Below are positions 55,496-64,000 of a stretch of 64,000 nucleotides of DNA, in pieces. The DNA comes from Eretmocerus hayati. Taxonomy: Eukaryota > Arthropoda > Insecta > Hymenoptera > Aphelinidae. Within the stretch, counting starts at the first letter, position 1. Each line of letters starts with the position of its first letter. Location: positions 64,572,186 through 64,636,185 of the forward strand of contig CM056743.1 of assembly GCA_029851415.1 (NCBI GenBank). The letters run 5' to 3'. Both the position numbers and the translations under genes were made by a program. The notes beneath the pieces were generated by a model, which was given only the letters and a program-made list of their open reading frames with translations, had not been told where the DNA came from and did no database searches.

Positions 55496-57299
55496 TTCTT
55501 CCCTTCCTGCGTCTATATGTGGTTCTTGCCCTCTGGTACGCAGTGCAGTTGCTGGCCCCAGATCTGTGGTCAGATTTGGACCCGATCGCCACACAGCTTA
55601 GGCATTTTGGTTTTTCCTTGCAAATCGCAGCAAGGTGCCCTGGTTCGCCGCATTGGAAGCAGAGTTTTGGTTTCCGTTCCTCTGCCTTCTCTTTTTTGCA
55701 CCCCGAGGCCTTGTGCCCGTACTCTAAGCAGTTATAGCACCGTGGGATGCCACCCTTCTCGCGGATCCTGACTCTGCCCCATCCAACCTTTGGCTCCTTC
55801 CAGTCGAGGAGATGGTGGGCCAGTCTCGTTGCGATCGAGACAACAGCGGTTTGGGTGCCGCGGTAGCCACTCCGGATGGACTTGACTACAACGGCACCCT
55901 TCTCGTTTTCTGGTAGGGCCTTCGCGAGGGCATCCCGCACCTTGATTATGTCGACATCGTAGTCGACTCCGAGAACCTCGAGGGTCGTGCTGTTTGCTAG
56001 ACAGTGGACAGCCCCTTCTTGCCCGACGACTGGTGCCAAGGCTGCCTTGACGGCGGCGACATCGGTGCCCTTCTTGAGTTCAAGAAGGACTTGGCCTTCT
56101 TGGGTCTTGCGGATGCCCGTGACCTTGGAGCCTACTTCTTCATCGAGGTCATCCGTTTTTATCCTGCGCAGCATGTCTGCGTAGGTTAGCCCACCTTGTT
56201 TGGCCGTAACGAGGACGGCTTCGGGCTTCACCCTTCTCGGCTTCATTTTCGCTTTCTTCCCGGCGGCATCGTCCGATCTACCGCTCTTCTTTGCCCTTCT
56301 CGCTTGTTTCTTTGACACCACTTCCTTCCAAGGCCCATTCTGCTCGGGCCGATTGGGCGTTGATGTCGAGCGCGGTGTTCCGAGACCTCCCGGTGGAGGA
56401 CCGTATCGCGTCGCCTTCGAACCGCGTTGTTTTCCCGGTCGCGATTCCGGTTTCCCTGCCCCCCTTCCCTGGAAGCCACTACCCGACGCGGCCGGTTTTC
56501 TTGTGACCGGAGACTGCATATTCCCCCTCGCTTTCAGGGTCTTTTCCGTTTCGAGGAGCGTTGTCTCGAAAGCAGCCCGCTTCGCCTTGTCTGTCGCGAG
56601 TAGGCCTTCGAGCGCGTGGCCTATCTTCTTGAGCTCTTCGATGTCACCCTTGGTCCCTTCTGGATTGCTGGAAACAGACTCGGCTATTCCTATAACCAAG
56701 TTGAAGTACTCGAGGAGGAGATATGTCTTCTCCTCCGTCTCTTCCCGGCACGTTTTTAGGTCTTCCCATTTCCCCATGAGATCGCCTGCCTCGTTTCCAC
56801 TCCTCTATCGTGCCGCATCTCTGGTTGAGGGGATGTGGTCAATCTCCACCCTATCAGGCACCTCATCGTGCACTCCCCTCTCGAGCAAACCGTTTTCAGG
56901 AGTCAGGATTGTTCCGTTCCCCTGTGACCCTATAGTGGAGTCAGACTCGCTCGAGTCTGAGCTCAAGTTGACGGCGTCATCAACCTCGTTGCTGGGTTGC
57001 GTGATCTGGATCCTGATAGCGGGGTTGATCTTCAGCAGCTTCTCTGCCGCCTCTCGTGCTTCTGCTGCAACTTTCGCGTTCATCCCTCGTTGGCTCGGAA
57101 ATGTGAGCTTTGATTGTTTGAGCACTCGCTTCTCTGCTCCGTCACTCGGGCCCTTTCTCTTCCTGCTAGGGGTGAGCTCAGCTTCTCCATGGCGTAGGTT
57201 TTTTTCTCCCGCACCCTCCACCTGCAGCGTATTTCCATCGCTTGTAGCTGTACGCGTCATTCCACCAGCCAAGTGTGCCACTGGTGGCGCGTTTTGCAT
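55488..57299 (-). CDS. R1-clade ORF1 (gag-like), one in-frame stop at 56805-56807
   Basis: Two open pieces, 57299-56805 (164 aa) and 56777-55488 (429 aa), lie in the same frame, with only a TAG at 56807-56805 between them. I read them as one ORF1 of about 600 codons with a nonsense mutation. The N-terminal part is basic and acidic low-complexity. The middle is Gly/Pro/Arg/Lys-rich (RPGKQRGSKATRYGPPPGG). A gag-core-like region follows (GGLTYADMLRRIKTDDLDEE, VLGVDYDVDIIKVRDALAKA). Three knuckles follow: CYNCLEYGHKASGC, CFQCGEPGHLAAIC, CLSCVAIGS..H..GASNC. Such proteins bind element RNA and target the RNP. It ends AATGGCTAG, overlapping the ORF2 ATG. Two separate proteins are also possible. Confidence 0.88.
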
Positions 57300-57634
57300 C
57301 GTTGGGCCCCCCCCCCCCCCCCAAGATCCGAATGGGGCCCCGCTTTACTTGGGGAATTCTTGCCGTCAATGCTGGACATCATCTTCTTTCTTCTTCCAGG
57401 GCCTGGAATCGCATGCTGGCCGACCCCGGACCAGACCAGCACGGGTGTGGTGTGTTGTGTGATGCGTGTTCTGTATAATGTTGGTATGTCTGTGTAATGC
57501 TTGAGCAAGCGTAAGTATGGTGCGTGTAGAGTGTAGTGTGTGTGTTAGTGTAAGTGTAGGACTCGGGTCCGGAGGGGCGTCACTCCCTCAAGCTCCAAGT
57601 GCAACCCTAAGGTCACACCCAAAGCCCCCTACGG

Positions 57635-57744
<110 letters not shown>

Positions 57745-57950
57745 TCTGTGGCCAGTAGAATGTATTCCTCTTCATGCCATCCAGACCTTGCGCTCGAGCT
57801 TGCGCAAGTACTCTCATGGTCTAATGACCTTCTGTAAATACTTTGTCAATATGTGTCGACTTTTTCCGTTTCATTTTCATTGAAGCTTCGGTGCTTAACT
57901 CTACCACCTTGCTCTTATCATTCCATGCTCTCTCTGAATATGCAAAATTT

Positions 57951-58201
57951 AGAGTGGGGTACCTCCTCTCAATCACAACTTTCTGCAGATCGTTCTCTCT
58001 ACTGAGACGCTGTAGTATTCTTTCAGCTCTAATATTATCACCAGATGTATCAAATACTCGAGGTGGTCTGAATGCATCGCATTGACTTGAGCACAGACAA
58101 TTCTCTCGTAATCGCCAATATTTGGTATTTCTTGGTTAGGGAATACGCTGCCAAGAGCCTCCCAGTTTTGTATCATGCCATTCACTGATTCAATGACCCA
58201 G
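57951..58201 (-). pseudogene. DDE+SWIM transposase exon, copy A2, with catalytic-Glu helix
   Basis: The exon starts after acceptor TTGAAG| (58202) and reads SWVIESVNGMIQNWEALG, then SVFPNQEIPNIGDYERIVCA. RWV(V/I)ES.NG.(I/L)K.W carries the third catalytic acidic residue (Glu) of DDE_Tnp_4-type transposases and is followed by P...I..(I/F)GDY.RI.CA. A 5-bp excess after VCAQ shifts the frame, so the rest (matching A1) is unreadable. 57951-58159 is the second copy of the 207-bp segment at 51021-51227. Neither copy alone is intact; each has a different indel. Confidence 0.75.
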
Positions 58202-58996
58202 CTTCAATACAAATATGATTGATCAATTGATGGAAGAGTAATTCCACGAGAAAACGATGAATAAGAATGGGTCGGGTCTCAGATTTTTTCTCGAGTCATT
58301 TTTTTCGATTCTATAGGTCAAAACATGAACGTTTGCCACCATGGAAGAAATTGGAAGATTTTTTGGACCCTGGCGCATAGATCAAGATTCGGTTTCAGAA
58401 ATTTTCTTGCCAAATTTTCGTAATTTTTTTTCAATGAAATCGTTATAACTCAGTAACGGATCTATGTAGAGCAACGGGGTTCAGTGCATCTGAAAAGTGA
58501 ATTGAGAATCTATCAAAAGCCACTCCAAAATTTTGGTTTCCATGTCACCTCGATTATAAATGGGCAATTCCGTGGAAATCATCCTCGACTTTTTTTCTCT
58601 AGAGGATATTCTCGTGGAATATTCACAAGTACATTTTTCCAAGTGGATAGCTGTGTTCTCTTCGGAGAAAATACTTTCATCCTGCATTTTTGTGTTCTTG
58701 GGTGTTTTTCAGGCGTTCTTTGAATTCCCATGTTAGAACACCTCAATTTTCTGCGGATTTGGGAATCCTGAAACCAATTTTTCAGGGAAGCTGAGAAAAT
58801 GTCCTTAATTACTCGAGATCAATCACTCGCCGAGTTCAATTTCATTAACTAGAAATGAAGTTGCAGCCTCCAAAAGATAAAGGTTGCATTGAGCGAGAAC
58901 ATGAAGGCATCTTTCGAATCGAATAGGGACCTCGCACCGAGCTGCTTTTTGTAGTCGGTGTTGAAAGTGACTGCAACTTTGGTTTCCGCCTATTCG

Positions 58997-59150
58997 CCCG
59001 AAAATACCAACCCGAATCGATTCGCCCGAAAAGCGATTCACCCGAATAGCCATTTACCCGATTCCAATCGCCCGAATAACTTGGCCCGAATCGATTAACC
59101 CGAAAATACAAATGCCCGAATGCCTTAAGTCCTAATCTGTTCGCCCGAAA
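58997..59150. repeat. GCCCGAA subterminal box array of the MULE
   Basis: About ten CCCGA(A/T) boxes occur at 13-17 bp spacing, most as CGCCCGAA. The inverse array TTCGGGCG occurs at 61209-61290. Such box arrays are usual transposase-binding sites; that role is inferred here. Confidence 0.75.
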
Positions 59151-59389
59151 ATACTCTCACCTGAAAAATATATTCTTTGAGAAAATCCCAGAGAATACAC
59201 GTTCTGTGGGTATTTGCTCGAAAGAGAATGGGTTCTGTCAATCGTATCATATATTCATCGATCCTTGACCACAAGAGATAGTCGGTTCACGTGCACTTTA
59301 TTTTCGTTTACTCGCCAGAACAGTCTCAATTTGGGGTTATATAACTACATTTGTTTTGGCGTGCGTTTTCCGAAATTCTTAGCGGAAAA

Positions 59390-61010
59390 ATGGATCTCAA
59401 TTTAGCTCATCCACGAATTGAAGGGAGAAAATTGTTCATTGGAGGCTGCATTCACGTCAGATCGAGAAGTGCGAGCGGGAAAACATATTGGGATTGTGGA
59501 AAAGTTTGTAGAGGTGAATGCAAAGCGCGTGCAATCACGAGACAAGGAGCAGCTGGGTTGGTTGTCCTGAAGGGCTCTGAACACTCTGCACACACTCATC
59601 CTCCAGATCAGGGAGCATCGAAAGCAGAGATAGTGAAAATAAATTATAAAAGCACGGTGGAAGAGCACCCTGAGTTACCTCCTGCTCAAGTACGTTTCGT
59701 TGTCTAATTATTCTATAAAGATATCTCGTAATATATCACTATATTACGCAAATGGTACGTTTTAGATTTTGCGTGATAATCTTGGGGGCTTAGGGCGAGG
59801 TGTTTTGGTAAAACTACCAGAGAGGGAGAGTTTGAAGAAATCTTTAAGGCGAGAAAGACGGCACGACCTGCCTCCAAATCCAAAATAGCTGGATGAAATC
59901 GATGAGTTACCAGAACGTTATACAAAAACTCTTGATGGTGAGCGCTTCCTCATGTATGACTCTGCAGATGATAGTGATTTTGAAGGTGATGGACGTGTAT
60001 TGGTTTTTGCCACGAAGAGTGACGTGGAAGGTTTGGCTAGAAGTGATACGTGGTATCTTGACGGAACGTTCAGCGTTTGTCCTGCAATCTTCTTTCAGGT
60101 GAAACAGTCTACTCTTTGAAATCGTCTAATGAATTTGTCCAGCGAATTAATGATGTCAATTCATCATAAAATTCATCTGTTCACCGTCAGTGGAACAGTT
60201 GTCCGTCAAAACAATCAAGGAAATCAGCCTACCGTCATCGCTTTTCCATTCGTATTCGCTCTTCTGTCTTCGAAAGAAACATCTCAGTATGCAACAGTCT
60301 TGAAAGCAATTCAATTTTCGGCTACAACATATGGAATACACCACTGCAAGCCTCAGAAATTCGTCTCAGACTTCGAGCTGGCTATCATCAATGCATGTCA
60401 AAAGGTGTACCCGAACATCCCTGTAGCCACTTGTTTCTTCCATCTCGGACAATCACTTCATCGAAAGATCCAAAGTGAAGGCCTACCGATAGCTTACACC
60501 GATCCTACCGACGACACGATTCGGGAAAATACTCATATGATTTTAAGTCTTGCATTCGTTCCAATAGACGATGTTGTCGACGCTTTCAACGAATCGCTAG
60601 ATGAAGTTTCCGACGACCTCGTGGGTGTTATGGATTATTTTGATCATATGTACATCCGAGGTCGCCCTGCTCGTGGCAGACGTCGCGCTGTACCACCTCG
60701 TTATCCGGTTGCTTTATGGAATCAGCATGAGGCTACTCTACAAGGACTTCGTCGGACCAACAATGTCAGCGAAGGCTGGCATAATCGTTTTCGGTTGCTG
60801 GTCAACAAAAATCACCCCGATTTGTTCTCGCTTCTCAATGAGATCCTCAAAGATCAAAAAGATACAGAAACCTGCCTTATTGAGCTGAGTCTCGGTTGGT
60901 CCGTGAAAGCTGCTCCGCGTAGAAGTTGGATCGCGCTTCAACGACAATATTGCACGATTACTGAAGAATACGCTAGATACAAGATGAAGAAGCAGTCATC
61001 GAATCTCTAG
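59390..61010 (+). pseudogene. FLYWCH + MULE-type transposase, one in-frame stop
   Basis: Exon 1 starts at MDLNLAHPRIEGRKL (59390) and carries a FLYWCH finger (YWDCGKVCRGECKARAITR .. HSAHTHPP). It ends CAA|GTACGT at 59690. A 76-bp intron (acceptor TTTTAG at 59765) leads to ILRDNLGGLGRGVLVKLPER. A TAG at 59886-59888 interrupts PNPK-stop-LDEIDELPERYTK. Then DTWYLDGTFSVCP carries the first catalytic Asp, ending at 60098 (CAG|GTGAAA). The next junction is unresolved. The last frame has LFTVSGTVVRQNN, FVSDFELAIINACQ (second Asp), CFFHLGQSLHRK and RTNNVSEGWHNRF. The stop and unclear splice suggest a recently dead copy. It would cut and move MULE ends in the nucleus. Confidence 0.85.
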
Positions 61011-62182
61011 CGAATTTGGCTCATAACATTGTTCTGTCTCGAACGCTCATTATCTTTCGAAATGTAATGCGCATCTTCTATCATAGCCTCTGTCTATGAA
61101 TACAAATTTGTCCATCCAATATCTCTTAGATGCTTGCGTAATTCATTGTTCAACCGTGATCTTCCATTTGTGATTATCGGGCAGCCTGTATCATTTCTTT
61201 CATTTCTTCGGGCGTAATAGCGTTCGGGCGGATGGATTCGGGCGAATTTTTTTTAGACAGTTTGATTTCGGGCGATTGTCTTTTCGGGCATCTGTCCGGT
61301 AATCGCAACTTTGGTTGAAATCAACGAAATTGAACTCGGCAAGTAGTCAATTTCAAGGAAATTCTCTCGGCTTCCAAGAAAAATTAGTTTCAGAATCCCC
61401 AAATCTCGCGCATGCGCAGAAAATTGAGGTTTTCTAACATCAAAATCCAAAACACGCCTAGAAAACACCTCAGAACCCAGAAATGTAGAATGGAAGTATT
61501 TTTTTCGAAAATAACACAATTTTTCACATTGCAAGTGTACTTTTGAATATTCCAAAAAATGGTTTTCCAAGAAAAAGAGTCGAAGATGATTTTCACGGGA
61601 TTACCCATATATAATCGAGGTGATATGGAAACTAAAATTTCGGAGTGGTTTTTGATACATTTTTCACTCACCTTTCAGATGCTTTGAACCCCGTTGCTAT
61701 ACTTAGGGCCGTTTCTGAGTTATAACGATTCTATTGAAAAAAAGTTACGGAAATGCGAGAAAAAATTCAAAACCGTATCTTGACTCATGCGCCAGAGTCC
61801 GAAAAAGAGTTCCCAATTTTTCTCATGATGGCAGATGTTCATATTTAGACCTATAGAATAGAAAAAATTGACTCAAAAAGGAATCCGAGACCCACCCCAT
61901 TCTTGTCTATCTTTTTCTCGTGGAATTACTCGAGAGTCAAAGCAGCGTATTCATTTGATCTAAATGTGAGAACTAAAAATATCTCATAACAAATTGCGAA
62001 GCATGAAGAACTCAATCAAGAATCGAGAGGAATGAATAATGTATAACATCATCGAAGTTCTGTTCGCAAACAAGAGCTCAAGATCCTCAATCCGAAGTTG
62101 GCTCCACCATAACTGGATGTAGGTGCTCGAAAGACTGGCCTCTCGAAGCTTTGAGAGAGGTTATCAGAGTTGCGACATCAAC

Positions 62183-62420
62183 CTTATTGATGTTACGACG
62201 CGCGATTCATTCGCTCCTTCCGTGAGATGTTGGGTACGATTCTTCGTCAGAAAATGAGGCATTCTTGAGCTCAAGACAAGAGCTTTGAAAGACTCTAAGG
62301 CATATCTGAACACTCTATCTACAATCGGATAATCACCTGGTCGCACCCAAATATTGAGCGCTTAACAATCCTTCCTCTATTCGATGTTGAACACAGTTGT
62401 TTCTGATCATCGACGAGAAA
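62183..62420 (-). pseudogene. DDE+SWIM transposase exon with second catalytic Asp region
   Basis: The minus strand reads LNIWVRPGDYPIVDRVFRYA, LESFKALVLSSRMPHFL and QHLTEGANESRVVTSIR, ending at the donor (62183). GD.(F/Y).VDRGFRD.L...... MP.FL.K...Q...EEAN.SR.VT..RW is the hallmark of DDE_Tnp_4/ISL2EU-like transposases. The Asp in VDR is the likely catalytic residue, although RVFRY replaces the usual RGFRD. The upstream frame is disturbed near 62350 and is then cut by the fold-back at 62421. The first catalytic Asp was not found and may lie beyond the window end at 64000. Confidence 0.75.
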
Positions 62421-63930
62421 CACGGTGTCCTTGAACCAACTTTAAATGAGTCGGAAGACCACCTCGCCAAATATTTTCTTAAATGGTTGTTCAGGGCTCA
62501 AATAACATCTTCCAACTATTTTTAAAATCGCCTACGTTAGAATTTTCAAATAAATCAACTCTTATGATTTTTTTGAAAAAATTGTCGAAAAACGACTCTG
62601 ACGTGCTTTGGTGATGATGAACGCTTAGTTATATGCTTCAAATTTCACAAAAATTTTGTTAGAAAGTGCAGATGGTTCATGACACTCTATCCCAAAAGAT
62701 TCGCAATGTAATGCGTCGAGGAAGGGACAGGCTTCGTGAGCTGTGACTAATGCTTGGGTAGAGAGTCAGATGGCGAATATAGAAAGGTATATACCACCTA
62801 TCTATATTGGGAAATTTGTCGTCTGCTCACGGCTCTGTCTTCTTCTTACTCACATTGGTCCTAATAATATGTACACAATGCCTTGGACTCTTGGCAAGGT
62901 CCTCATCGCGCAACAAAAGCTCTCACACCGGTTCTGGAGAGCTTGCAGGTATGTCATACCTGATCCACATCTCGCATTTGAGTGGAGAGGGTAGCTCTAT
63001 CGTAGTTCTAAGATGCCACGTCTTTGCTTTCATGAAGAGAATCGACTCAAATTTTGGGTATTGTGCACGAAGAAGGAGATGGGAGTGCAGAAGCTGAAAA
63101 GAGACATGGAGGACCGCGCCAAAAATGTTCAGCGATTGACGTGCAGGATGATAAAGTACCTTCATCTATATTCAGACATAGGTGAGTCAGATAGGGCAAT
63201 CTATCAATCTGACCGTCAATCGCTGAACATTCTTGGAGCAGTCTTCCATATCTCTTTTCAGCTTCTGCACTCCCATCTCCTTATTCATGCACAATACCTA
63301 AAATTTGAGTCGATTCTCTGCATGGAAGCAAACACGTGGCATCTTAGAACTACGATAGAGCTACCTCCTCCACTCAAATGCGAGATGTGGAGCAGTTATG
63401 ACATACCTGCAAGCTCTCCAGAACCGGATTGAGAGCTCTTGTTGCGCGATGAGGACCTTGCCGAGAGTCCAAGGCATTGTGTACATATTATTAGGACCAA
63501 TGTGAGTAAGAAGGAGACAGAGCCGTGAGCAGACGACAAAGTTCCCAATATAGATAGGTGGACCTTTCTATATTCGCCATCTGACTCTCTACCCAAGCAT
63601 TAGTCACAGCTCACGAAGCCTATCCCTTTCTCTGCGCATTACATTGCGAATCTTTTGGGACAGAGTGTCATGAACCATCTGCACTTTCTAACGGAATTTT
63701 TGTGAAATTTGAAGCATATAACTAAGCGTTAAACATCACCAAAGCGCGTCAAAGTCATTTTTGGCGATTTTTTCAGAAAAAAATCATAAAAGTTGATTTA
63801 TTTGAAAATTCTAACGTAGGCGATCTTAAAAACAGTTGGAAGATGTTATTTGAGCCCTGAAGAACCATTTAAGAAAATATTTGGCGAGGTGGTCTTCCGA
63901 CTCATTTAAAGTTGGTTCAAGGATACCGTG
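62421..63930. repeat. Fold-back element (~1.5 kb, arms ~730 bp)
   Basis: Left end CACGGTGTCCTTGAACCAAC and right end (inverted) CACGGTATCCTTGAACCAAC. The arms match almost throughout, for example GGGAAATTTGTCGTCTGCTC at 62810 and its inverse near 63530, around a centre near 63180. It sits directly upstream of the transposase exon. No coding capacity. No clear target duplication. Confidence 0.88.
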
Positions 63931-64000
63931 GGAAGGGACGCAGAGAAATATGTGTATGTTATCATAACACTTACTAATAGATCCACGAGAATATTGGCGT
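63931..64000. other. Window edge, probable continuation of the transposase gene
   Basis: The 70 bp outside the fold-back should belong to the upstream part of the DDE+SWIM gene by position, but the translation is too short to confirm. Confidence 0.3.

Larger units (their letters stand above)
58981..61304 (+). mobile_element. Mutator-like element (MULE) with FLYWCH zinc finger
   Basis: The 2324-bp element is bounded by the direct repeat GCAACTTT (58973-58980 and 61305-61312; the match can extend to GCAACTTTGGTT). The ends GGTTTCCG and, inverted, GATTACCG are weak TIRs. Inside both ends are arrays of a GCCCGAA box pointing inward: about ten at 58997-59147 and five at 61209-61290. An 8-10 bp duplication plus a MULE-type transposase identify the group. 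The whole element lies in the fold-back 58230-61934. Confidence 0.82.
58230..61934. mobile_element. Fold-back element (arms ~630 bp), split by a MULE
   Basis: Left arm 58230-58865 (GAGTAATTCCACGAGAAAA.., ATTCTATAGGTCAAAACATG) and right arm 61305-61934 (..TTTTTCTCGTGGAATTACTC) are diverged inverted repeats. The original centre was a ~105-bp spacer (58866-58972). The MULE inserted at the inner edge of the right arm. An alternative reading, in which these are long TIRs of the MULE itself, is less likely because the GCAACTTT direct repeats mark sharper ends. Confidence 0.75.
58202..62182 (-). other. Candidate ~4-kb intron of the DDE+SWIM gene, filled with transposons
   Basis: Donor AAG|GTTGAT at 62182 and acceptor TTGAAG| at 58202. 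Splicing joins ..ESRVVTSI to SWVIESVNG.. (codon AG|C), matching the family order VTKIRWVVES.NG. The alternative, that the whole segment is a plain insertion, cannot be excluded. It contains the fold-back 58230-61934 and a MULE. Confidence 0.5.

Overview
The window looks like arthropod nuclear DNA, most probably from an insect. It has no operons, and the splice signals that can be tested are GT-AG. It carries R1-clade and PHD/FP25K-type LINEs, FLYWCH-MULE, hAT-, Transib-, piggyBac- and mariner-like elements, and TAACCTAACCTGACC repeats of the kind common in insect assemblies. No confident host single-copy gene, tRNA, rRNA or CRISPR array was found. Almost everything recognisable is mobile DNA, and the elements are nested deeply.

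Layout. 0.1-0.9 kb: an intact FP25K-like ORF (-). 1.4-3.5 kb: two 5'-truncated R1-clade LINE copies (+), each sitting in a GA microsatellite. 4.7-5.2 kb: a LINE ORF2 scrap. 6.5-13.2 kb: an old LINE (-; PHD finger, coiled coil, FP25K-like domain, endonuclease, start of RT), split by a hAT-like element (7274-9039) and by a composite element ending in a 760-bp palindrome (10238-11890). 13.8-16.7 kb: a second FP25K relic, then an R1 fragment (+) carrying a 181-bp Transib-type MITE. 18-38 kb: a piggyBac-type MITE, many fold-back elements, a second copy of the composite element (26990-30670) that itself holds a TA-flanked element, and a ~570-bp tandem array (36.1-37.7 kb). 38.7-43.8 kb: a dead copy of a conserved multi-copy gene family of unknown function, cut by a TA-flanked TIR element and by another TIR element. 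44.7-47 kb: more fold-backs. 50.2-62.4 kb: a broken Harbinger/ISL2EU-like DDE+SWIM transposase gene with introns (-). Its candidate 4-kb intron holds a fold-back containing a FLYWCH-MULE (58981-61304). One of its exons is duplicated around a tandem pair of 475-bp units, and one of those units holds a near-complete 5.7-kb R1-clade LINE (51963-57637) in a TC/GA tract. 62.4-63.9 kb: another fold-back.

The most informative signals are the repeated association of R1-clade LINEs with (GA)n tracts; palindromes whose two arms share copy-specific mutations; several insertions whose empty site can be checked because the target reading frame rejoins exactly; and the conserved, apparently mobile 'FTGPIGK' gene family of unknown function.
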